From contig JAUVUO010000049.1 of the NCBI GenBank assembly GCA_030601015.1, forward strand, positions 1 to 8,096: a stretch of DNA of 8,096 bases. Reading direction: 5' to 3'. Below are positions 1-6,009 of the stretch, piece after piece (the first letter of the stretch is position 1; each line of letters begins with the position of its first letter). The notes under the pieces are model-generated. The model was not told the DNA's origin, did not search any database, and saw nothing but the letters and a program-made list of their open reading frames with translations. This stretch comes from Candidatus Omnitrophota bacterium. GTDB taxonomy: Bacteria; Omnitrophota; Gorgyraeia; Duberdicusellales; 4484-171. The position numbers and the translations under genes are program-made.

Positions 1-1892
1 TAAATAAATTTCGAAAAAACGCACTTTTAGGGATTATTAATATTCAGGCTGATAAACATAGGGTGTTAAGGTATGGAAGAGCTTATTTTACTATCGGTAA
101 TACAGCTGATTTCCACTGGTCAATTAAAGTAATTTCTTCTTATTACTCAACAAAGCCGATTTATAATCAAAATTTTCTTAAAATAGCAGGTAAAACAATA
201 CCTATTAACAAAAAAGATGGTACAATTTTAATAAATTATTTATATAAACCAAACGATTTTAAAACGATATCTTTTAAAGATTTAATTAATAAAAATTTTC
301 CTGCCGGACTTTTTAAAAATAAAATAGTTTTAATCTCTCCGACTTTAAAACTTGCTCATGATATTCATGCGACACCTTTAGATAAAATGCCGGGAACATT
401 TGCTCAAGCTAATATTATAGCTAATATCCTTACAAACAAAGTTCTTGAACCGATTGCGTATATAAAAAACGCGGCAATTTTACTTTTATTATTAGTTTTT
501 TTAGGTATTGTATCAAATTTTTTTCCGTTGATGCAAAGGATTATTATTTCATTAGGATGTCTTCTAATCCTTTTTTGGATAACTCTAGTTTTTAAGTTCT
601 ATGGCTGGCAAATTGATTTTGGGAATATAACTATAGCTTTTTTGGGGTTTACTTTTATTTCAAATATTTATATTTATATAAAATTTCAATTATCAATTAA
701 TAAATTAAAAAATAAAATGACAAAAGACCCTTTAACCCATCTTTGCCATCTTAGATATTTTATAGAAAGAGCGCAGATTGAGACTAAAAATCTTTCTAAA
801 AGAAGAGATTATTTAATAATTATTAAACTCGAAGGCTTAGATTATATTTCGAAAGGTGAGAATATAGAAAGACTTAAATGTATTTGGAAAGAAATTTTCG
901 AGTTTCTTTTACCTATTTCAAATTTATGGGGCAAATATGATGAAGAAGTCATTTTAGGACGATTAAAAAATTTAAAAGAGATGAAAAAAATAAAAAACAG
1001 TTTAGATGTTGTCTTTTATGAAAAAAATTTAAATGTAACAATAAAAATTGCCGGTCTTAAGATATCCAATACAAATATTAGGAATATAACAACTTTTATT
1101 CTTAAAAAAATGGATGAGGCCTCTCAAAATCTTGTAATCTTTAATGAAAAGGATTTCCCTCTGCATGTAAAGAAAGCTAACAAAAATATTGATGTTATAT
1201 CTTCATTATTCGATGACGCGGAAATTAAAAACAGAGAACTTCTAGAAACTTTAAGAAGAGTCAAAGTGGAAGAAAAAAAAACCCAGGAAGCATATCTTCA
1301 ATTAATATCATCGCTGGTCAATGCACTTGAATCTAAAGATCCTTACACTAAAGGGCATACTAAGCGTGTGTGTGATTATTCTCTTATTTTAGCTAGAAAA
1401 ATGGATTTATCTGACCAGGAAATTGACAAAATTAAAAAAGCGGCTCTGCTTCATGATTTAGGTAAAATTGCTATTCCTGATGAAATATTACATAAAAAAG
1501 GACGCCTTTCTGATGACGAATATAATATAATTAAAAGCCATACCATAATGAGTTCCACGATTATGGCTCCTATTGAAGATTTTAAAGAAATAATTCCATA
1601 CGTTGTTCATCATCATGAAAGTTTTGACGGCAGTGGATATCCTCATGGATTGGCTGGTGATTTTATTCCCGTAGGTTCCCGTATTATAGCAATTGCAGAT
1701 GTTTTTGATGCTTTAACTACAGGGCGTTCGTATAAAAAAGCTTTCACAGTCGAAGCAACAGTAGAGGAATTAATACGAATAAAAGGAATTAAATTTGATC
1801 CTATACTGGTTGATAAATTTATAGAAGCATTAAAAGATGCCAAAATACTCAGTGTATCTTTCCTACCTCCGAAGCGTGAGATTATTGATTAA
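1..1892 (+). CDS. CHASE2 sensor / HD-GYP phosphodiesterase-type signalling protein with degenerate GGDEF region (5' partial)
   Basis: Membrane signalling protein, predicted to hydrolyse cyclic di-GMP (or a related cyclic dinucleotide) in the cytoplasm in response to an extracytoplasmic signal. The frame is open to the left edge, so the start lies outside; the first in-window GTG, at 63, falls inside the CHASE2 fold (GIINIQAD and similar). Counting from the codon at 3, 629 residues are visible. Order: end of a CHASE2 domain (to about 150), three hydrophobic helices (about 157-176, 180-200, 207-228), a GGDEF-like region (about 235-390), a coiled coil (about 406-438), and an HD-GYP domain (about 432-615). 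HD-GYP signatures are intact: H452, H484-D485 with K488, H513, H536-H537-H538, D542, G545-Y546-P547 and D566. The GGDEF-like region opens with DPLTHLCHLRYF (D242) but has KYDEEV (311-316) where GGDEF is expected, so cyclase activity is unlikely. HD-GYP assignment is firm, CHASE2 likely, ligand unknown. Confidence 0.9.
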   Translation, partial: NKFRKNALLGIINIQADKHRVLRYGRAYFTIGNTADFHWSIKVISSYYSTKPIYNQNFLKIAGKTIPINKKDGTILINYLYKPNDFKTISFKDLINKNFPAGLFKNKIVLISPTLKLAHDIHATPLDKMPGTFAQANIIANILTNKVLEPIAYIKNAAILLLLLVFLGIVSNFFPLMQRIIISLGCLLILFWITLVFKFYGWQIDFGNITIAFLGFTFISNIYIYIKFQLSINKLKNKMTKDPLTHLCHLRYFIERAQIETKNLSKRRDYLIIIKLEGLDYISKGENIERLKCIWKEIFEFLLPISNLWGKYDEEVILGRLKNLKEMKKIKNSLDVVFYEKNLNVTIKIAGLKISNTNIRNITTFILKKMDEASQNLVIFNEKDFPLHVKKANKNIDVISSLFDDAEIKNRELLETLRRVKVEEKKTQEAYLQLISSLVNALESKDPYTKGHTKRVCDYSLILARKMDLSDQEIDKIKKAALLHDLGKIAIPDEILHKKGRLSDDEYNIIKSHTIMSSTIMAPIEDFKEIIPYVVHHHESFDGSGYPHGLAGDFIPVGSRIIAIADVFDALTTGRSYKKAFTVEATVEELIRIKGIKFDPILVDKFIEALKDAKILSVSFLPPKREIID

Positions 1893-1940
1893 TCATTCTA
1901 TTTATCATTATAGTCTCTTCCACCAAATCAGCAATAATCC

Positions 1941-1969
1941 TTGACATTATTAGCTTATACCGTTAAATT
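1941..1969 (+). promoter_or_regulatory. Probable sigma70-type promoter for valS, close to leaderless
   Basis: A perfect -35 box TTGACA (1941-1946) is followed after 17 bp by TAAATT (1964-1969), which matches four of six bases of TATAAT. A start point about 7 nt downstream would fall near 1976, two bases before the valS ATG at 1978. No Shine-Dalgarno sequence precedes that ATG, which agrees with a leaderless or nearly leaderless transcript. The -10 box is weak, so this is a prediction. Confidence 0.5.
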
Positions 1970-1977
1970 ATGTAATT

Positions 1978-4701
1978 ATGGAAATTCCGTCGAAATATAA
2001 TTCTAAAGAAACTGAATCCAAAATTTTGGAAAAATGGCTTCAAAAAAACAGTTACCATGCGGAGGTGAACTCTAAAAATAATCCTTTTTCTATTGTTATT
2101 CCCCCGCCAAATGTAACAGGGATACTTCATATGGGCCATGCTTTGAACAACACTATTCAAGATGTATTAATCAGATTTAAAAGAATGAAAGGATATCAAT
2201 CTTTGTGGATGCCGGGTACTGATCATGCCGGAATAGCTACCCAGAATGTAGTAGAAAGAAGTTTAGCCAAAGAAGGCTTAAAAAAAGAAGACATAGGACG
2301 GATTGAATTTGATAAACGCCTCTGGAAATGGAAAGAAGAGTATGGATCTACAATAATTGACCAGCTTAAAAAATTAGGGTCAAGCTGTGATTGGGAAAGA
2401 ACACGTTTTACCATGGATGATGAATACAGCGAGGCGGTTAAAGAAGTATTCATAAGACTTTATAACAAAAATTTAGTTTACCGAAGTAATTATATAATTA
2501 ATTGGTGCCCTAGATGTAAAACGGCATTGAGTGATGAAGAAGCCGTTCATAAAGAGCTTGACGGGTGGCTTTACTATATTAAATATCCCATAAAGAAAAG
2601 CAAGCCTAATATTGAATGTCCGGATCATATTGTTGTTGCCACAACCAGGCCGGAAACTATGTTTGGAGATACAGCTATTGCTATAAACCCTAAGGATAAA
2701 AAATATGCCTGGATTAAAGATACGAAAATTATTCTACCGATAGTTAACAGAGAATTAAAAGTTATAGAAGATAAAGCGATTGATATGGGGTTCGGAACAG
2801 GAGCAATAAAAGTAACTCCTGCTCATGATATGGTAGATTTTGATTTAGGAAAAATGTATGATTTGGATTTTATAAACATAATGAATGATGATGCTACATT
2901 AAACAAAAATGTACCGGATAACTTTATAGGTATGGATAGATTTGAAGCGAGGGAAGCGATCTTAGATGTTTTGGATGAAATGAAATTGTTAGAAAAAAAA
3001 GTTGCTTATAAAATAAACGCCGGACATTGTTATCGTTGTCATACAATAATAGAACCGCGGATATCTCTTCAATGGTTTGTGAAAATGAAACCTTTAGCTG
3101 AGAAAGCAATCAAAGTTGTAGAAGACGATGAAATAAAATTTTATCCCGAACGATGGAAAAAAGTTTATCTTAATTGGATGAATAATATACATGATTGGTG
3201 TATATCACGCCAAATCTGGTGGGGGCATCGGTTACCGGTTTATTATTGTAAAAATTGTCAGGAAACTATAAATACGGATACTAATAACAATTCTGATAAT
3301 AAACCCTCTGATTTTTCTAACCGTGGAATAATAGTTTCTAAAACAAAACCCGATAAATGTCCGGATTGCGGTTGCGAAAATATTGTGCAGGAAAATGATG
3401 TATTAGATACCTGGTTTTCCAGCTGGTTATGGCCTTTTGCGACATTCTACTGGCCTTTTAAAATCAGCGATACCGAACAAAACAAAATATACCAAGATGA
3501 ATTAAATTATTTTCTCCCAACATCTTGTCTGGTTACCGCGTCTGAAATACTTTTCTTTTGGGTTGCAAGGATGATAATGGCCGGTTTGGAATTTACTGAT
3601 CAAATACCGTTTCATGATGTAATAATCCATGGTACCGTTAGGGACGATAAAGGAATAAAAATGTCAAAATCTTTGGGTAATACTATTAATCCTTTAGAGA
3701 TTATTGATAAGTTTGGGGCAGATGCCTTAAGATTCTCTTTAATGCTGCAAGCCGCTAGCGGTTCAGATGTATATCTTTCTGACGAAAAGTTTCTTGTGGG
3801 AAGAAACTTTTCAAACAAAATATGGAATGCTACAAGATTTATTTTCATAAAGATGAATGATAATAATATAGAAATTGATAACTTGGAATTTGCTAAAATA
3901 GAAGGAATTGATAAATTCATATTAAACGAGTTTGATCAAACCATTGAACAGTCCGAAAACTATTTAAATAATTATGCTTTAAATGAAGCGGCAAAAAAAA
4001 TATACGATTTTTTTTGGCATATGCTTTGTGACTGGTATATTGAAATAATAAAAGATGATTTTACCATTGCTAAAGCAAAAATATCTATATATCTACTTAT
4101 AAATTCTTTAAAATTGCTGCATCCATTTATGCCATTTATCACTGAAGAGATTTTTAATTTGATTAAAACCAATACTAACTTGAATTTGGATGGATTGATG
4201 ATAGTCTCATCTTGGCCGGTAAAATTGAATATTAAAAACGTTGAGTTGGAGTTGAAAGAGATTACTATGCTTTTAACTACTATAAAAGAAATTAGAAATA
4301 TAAAAATCGATTTAGGACTTGCTCAAAAAAAGGTCGATTTGCAAGTCGTTGTTAAAAGTAACCAGTTACAATTATGGGAAGACAATAAACCCTGGATAAA
4401 ACGTTTAACATCCACACAAAATATTTTATTTAAAAAAAAGCTGGATAAGGTTTTATATGAAAATAATTTTTGGTCTTTTAATTTAGGTATCGAATCAATA
4501 GATATGTCCGGCTTTATATTTTCTTTAGATAAAAAAATTAATAATTTAGATGGCGCATTAAGTAAAGTTATAAAAAAATTAAATAACGAAAAATTTCTAG
4601 AAAAAGCCTCTAAAGATATAATTGAAAAAGAAAAAATGAAATTTGATGATATGTCTAGCCAATTAAACAGACTTAAGGAGCTTAAGAGTGCATTTATCTA
4701 A
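1978..4701 (+). CDS. valS: Valine--tRNA ligase
   Basis: Class I aminoacyl-tRNA synthetase that charges tRNA-Val with valine in the cytoplasm using ATP; its editing domain removes mischarged threonine. At 907 residues it has the usual bacterial length. The N-terminus (MEIPSKYNSKETESKILEKW) begins where family members begin, supporting the ATG at 1978. The HIGH-type motif is HMGH (51-54) after PPPNVTGIL, followed by GTDHAGIATQ. The editing domain carries TTRPET (222-227) and GTGAIKVTPAHD. KMSKS is at 561-565. Zinc-binding-type cysteine pairs occur at C177/C180, C351/C354 and C424/C427 with C461/C464. The anticodon-binding helical domain spans about 650-790, and a coiled-coil tRNA-binding arm covers about 845-907. 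Between C427 and C461 lies an Asn/Asp/Ser-rich stretch that looks longer than usual. The 3' end overlaps nadC by 14 nt. Confidence 0.98.
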   Translation: MEIPSKYNSKETESKILEKWLQKNSYHAEVNSKNNPFSIVIPPPNVTGILHMGHALNNTIQDVLIRFKRMKGYQSLWMPGTDHAGIATQNVVERSLAKEGLKKEDIGRIEFDKRLWKWKEEYGSTIIDQLKKLGSSCDWERTRFTMDDEYSEAVKEVFIRLYNKNLVYRSNYIINWCPRCKTALSDEEAVHKELDGWLYYIKYPIKKSKPNIECPDHIVVATTRPETMFGDTAIAINPKDKKYAWIKDTKIILPIVNRELKVIEDKAIDMGFGTGAIKVTPAHDMVDFDLGKMYDLDFINIMNDDATLNKNVPDNFIGMDRFEAREAILDVLDEMKLLEKKVAYKINAGHCYRCHTIIEPRISLQWFVKMKPLAEKAIKVVEDDEIKFYPERWKKVYLNWMNNIHDWCISRQIWWGHRLPVYYCKNCQETINTDTNNNSDNKPSDFSNRGIIVSKTKPDKCPDCGCENIVQENDVLDTWFSSWLWPFATFYWPFKISDTEQNKIYQDELNYFLPTSCLVTASEILFFWVARMIMAGLEFTDQIPFHDVIIHGTVRDDKGIKMSKSLGNTINPLEIIDKFGADALRFSLMLQAASGSDVYLSDEKFLVGRNFSNKIWNATRFIFIKMNDNNIEIDNLEFAKIEGIDKFILNEFDQTIEQSENYLNNYALNEAAKKIYDFFWHMLCDWYIEIIKDDFTIAKAKISIYLLINSLKLLHPFMPFITEEIFNLIKTNTNLNLDGLMIVSSWPVKLNIKNVELELKEITMLLTTIKEIRNIKIDLGLAQKKVDLQVVVKSNQLQLWEDNKPWIKRLTSTQNILFKKKLDKVLYENNFWSFNLGIESIDMSGFIFSLDKKINNLDGALSKVIKKLNNEKFLEKASKDIIEKEKMKFDDMSSQLNRLKELKSAFI
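4675..4680 (+). promoter_or_regulatory. Ribosome binding site of nadC inside valS
   Basis: AAGGAG lies 7 nt before the GTG at 4688, within the last codons of valS. It is the only strong Shine-Dalgarno site seen before a gene start in this window, and it decides the choice of a GTG start that overlaps the upstream gene. Confidence 0.85.
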
Positions 4702-5554
4702 AGAAACTCTGCTTATAATAAAAAAAGCTTTAAATGAAGATATTAACACGAAAGATATTACCACTTGTCTAACTATTCCTGAAGGCCTTAAAGGGCAGGG
4801 AATAATTATTGCTAAAGAAAAAGGTATTCTTTGCGGTATAGAAATAGCGGAAGAAATTTTTAAGAGTTTAGATACAGAAATATCTTTCAAAAATTTCAAA
4901 AAAGATGGAGCTTTCGTTGAAAAAGGTGAAAAAATAGCTAAAATTACCGGTAATTTACGAACGGTGCTTACAGGAGAAAGGGTAGCTCTAAATTTTTTAT
5001 CAATGCTGTCAGGAATCTCTACCGTTACTAAAAAATTTGTTGATAAAGTTAGGGGAACTAATGTAAAAATTTTAGATACCAGAAAAACTACTCCAAATTT
5101 ACGCAATTTGGAAAAATACGCGGTTAGTACAGGCGGAGGCCTCAATCACCGAGAGACTCTTTTTCACGGAATTTTAGTTAAAGATAATCATTTAAAAGCT
5201 TCAGGATGTATTATTAACAGTAAATTAGATAAGAAAAAAGTAGCGGCAATGATAGCTAACATCAAAAAAAATACTTCAATAAAGATAGAAATTGAAGTTG
5301 AAAATATTTCAGAGTTTATAATTGTCGCAGATAATCATCCTAATATCATAATGCTTGATAATTTCACTTTACCTGATTTAATTAAAACAATAGAAAAACG
5401 TAACAAATCCTATCCTGACATACTCCTTGAAGCTTCCGGAGGAATAACCTTAAAAAATGTAAAAAAAGTTGCCCGCGCGGGAATTGATTTCATTTCCATA
5501 GGTATGCTAACTCATTCTACCCAAGCCCTTGATTTTTCTTTGGATATACTTTAG
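4688..5554 (+). CDS. nadC: Nicotinate-nucleotide pyrophosphorylase (carboxylating), quinolinate phosphoribosyltransferase
   Basis: Converts quinolinate and PRPP to nicotinate mononucleotide, CO2 and pyrophosphate in de novo NAD synthesis; cytoplasmic. The 288-residue length is typical. The N-terminal half has the family opening (ALNEDINTKDITT) and GERVALNFLSMLSGIST. The barrel half carries the substrate-binding residues: DTRKTTP (130-136, with R132 and K133), GGGLNHR (149-155, with H154 and R155) and KDNH (165-168). IEVEVEN-like, MLDNF, EASGGI and SIGMLTHS phosphate-site motifs follow in the expected order. The start is GTG, supported by AAGGAG 7 nt upstream; an overlap of 14 nt with valS implies translational coupling. 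No nadA or nadB is next to it, so the rest of the pathway must be elsewhere. No canonical terminator follows; repeats start directly after the stop. Confidence 0.97.
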   Translation: MHLSKETLLIIKKALNEDINTKDITTCLTIPEGLKGQGIIIAKEKGILCGIEIAEEIFKSLDTEISFKNFKKDGAFVEKGEKIAKITGNLRTVLTGERVALNFLSMLSGISTVTKKFVDKVRGTNVKILDTRKTTPNLRNLEKYAVSTGGGLNHRETLFHGILVKDNHLKASGCIINSKLDKKKVAAMIANIKKNTSIKIEIEVENISEFIIVADNHPNIIMLDNFTLPDLIKTIEKRNKSYPDILLEASGGITLKNVKKVARAGIDFISIGMLTHSTQALDFSLDIL

Positions 5555-5669
5555 CTTTCACTGCGTTCAGCGTCATATACGCCTTACGGCGTGAAATAAG
5601 TTCGCTTCGCTCTCGAAATAAGCTCACTGCGTTCGCGTCATAAATTCTGCTAACGCAGAATGTCATATA
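5555..5669 (+). repeat. Chain of five short hairpin-like repeat modules
   Basis: Immediately after the nadC stop come five modules of about 20-26 bp. Modules 1 (from 5558) and 4 (from 5624) are near-identical: TCACTGCGTTC, an optional A, then GCGTCATA. Module 2 is a perfect hairpin with arms ACGCC (5579-5583) and GGCGT (5588-5592) and loop TTAC. Module 3 has short arms TTCG (5601-5604) and CGAA (5614-5617). Module 5 is a hairpin with arms ATTCTGC (5644-5650) and GCAGAAT (5655-5661) and loop TAAC. The linkers recur: GAAATAAG at 5593-5600 and 5615-5622, and GTCATA after modules 1, 4 and 5. No U-tract follows, so the chain is not a standard terminator, though it may end or stabilise the nadC transcript. 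Function unknown; it looks like a dispersed intergenic repeat family. Confidence 0.7.
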
Positions 5670-5690
5670 ATAGTTAAAAAAAAGAAAAAT

Positions 5691-5711
5691 CGTATTGCGT
5701 AACACGTATCT
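5691..5711 (+). repeat. Three tandem CGTANNN heptamers
   Basis: The heptamers CGTATTG, CGTAACA and CGTATCT follow each other without gaps. They sit in an A-rich stretch and are flanked by the direct repeat AAAAATCGTA (5685-5694 and 5726-5735), whose second copy runs into the GTAG of the next element. The function is unknown, and at this size chance is possible. Confidence 0.35.
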
Positions 5712-5732
5712 GGTAAAAAAAAATAAAAAATC

Positions 5733-5883
5733 GTAGGGGCGCAATATCTTGCGCCCGGAATAAATATGGTAAAAAATATTGGGACGAAATACCAAAACAT
5801 TATCTATATGCCGAATGGAATTGTTTGTATTATTATTGACCGAAAGGGACATTATTAACGGACACAAAATATTGTGTCCCTAC
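5733..5883. mobile_element. REPIN-like inverted pair of GTAG-tagged hairpins (miniature element)
   Basis: The left hairpin is GTAG (5733-5736) followed by arm GGGCGCAA (5737-5744), loop TATC and arm TTGCGCCC (5749-5756). The right hairpin, read on the minus strand, is GTAG (5883-5880) followed by arm GGACACAA, loop TATT and arm TTGTGTCC (5879-5860). They have identical architecture, opposite orientation, and the GTAG tags point outward. A GTAG next to a short palindrome is the known recognition signature of REP elements moved by RAYT (TnpA_REP) transposases, and inverted REP pairs are called REPINs. The spacer of about 100 bp contains an apparent transposase remnant. No target-site duplication was identified. 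The structure is seen directly; its mobility is inferred. Confidence 0.7.
5759..5840 (+). pseudogene. Remnant of a REP-associated (IS200-like, Y1/HUH) transposase
   Basis: From 5759 one frame reads NKYGKKYWDEIPKHY. This resembles the RAYT/Y1 transposase stretch around YGK...YWxEIPKHF. From 5808 the frame shifted by one reads MPNGIVCIIID, resembling the family's catalytic MPNHxHGIII segment. The roughly ten residues that normally separate these parts are reduced to 4 nt, which explains the frameshift. Both histidines of the HUH motif are replaced (by G and V), and the N- and C-terminal parts are absent. The fragment is therefore inactive and lies exactly between the two GTAG hairpins. The family comparison is from memory of the conserved motif; the fragment is short, so a profile comparison is needed. 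Confidence 0.6.
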
Positions 5884-5923
5884 TGAATGATTTTTGACCA
5901 ATTATTCCTGGAGCAATTATAGA

Positions 5924-5951
5924 TTGTCAAATATAGCTTCACTATTATAAT
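5924..5951 (+). promoter_or_regulatory. Probable sigma70-type promoter for uvrB
   Basis: TTGTCA (5924-5929) and a perfect TATAAT (5946-5951) are separated by 16 bp. A start near 5958 would give a leader of about 50 nt before the ATG at 6010. It lies just beyond the repeat-rich stretch and is the best promoter-like pair in this gap. No LexA-type operator was recognised around it. Confidence 0.6.
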
Positions 5952-6009
5952 ATAGATTACCGGTTTTTATTCACAATAAAAAATATACCAGAGATGAACA
6001 TAATATATT

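Noticed and set aside
63..65. GTG as the start of the CHASE2/HD-GYP gene
   Set aside because: The frame stays open upstream to the edge and those codons (ALLGIINIQAD) fit the CHASE2 domain, so the gene begins outside the window.
1886..1895. Palindrome TGATTAATCA over the stop of the HD-GYP gene
   Set aside because: It is only 10 bp, AT-rich, with no loop or U-tract and no known operator match; likely chance.
4663..5145. Minus-strand open frame of 160 codons
   Set aside because: It is antisense to nadC, whose product is clearly recognised; no independent motif is visible.
5555..5669. CRISPR array
   Set aside because: The repeats are too short and too variable, with no uniform spacers and no cas genes nearby.
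5666..5671. Perfect TATAAT as a promoter
   Set aside because: No acceptable -35 box lies 16-18 bp upstream, and it falls at the edge of a repeat module.
5737..5756. Left GTAG hairpin as an intrinsic terminator on the minus strand
   Set aside because: On that strand a T-rich tract follows, but six bases intervene and no minus-strand gene needs termination; the GTAG tag and inverted partner explain it better.
5517..5867. Minus-strand open frame of 116 codons across the repeat region
   Set aside because: It runs through the modular hairpins, the A-rich tracts and the REPIN, has no recognisable domain or start context, and its composition simply reflects the repeats.
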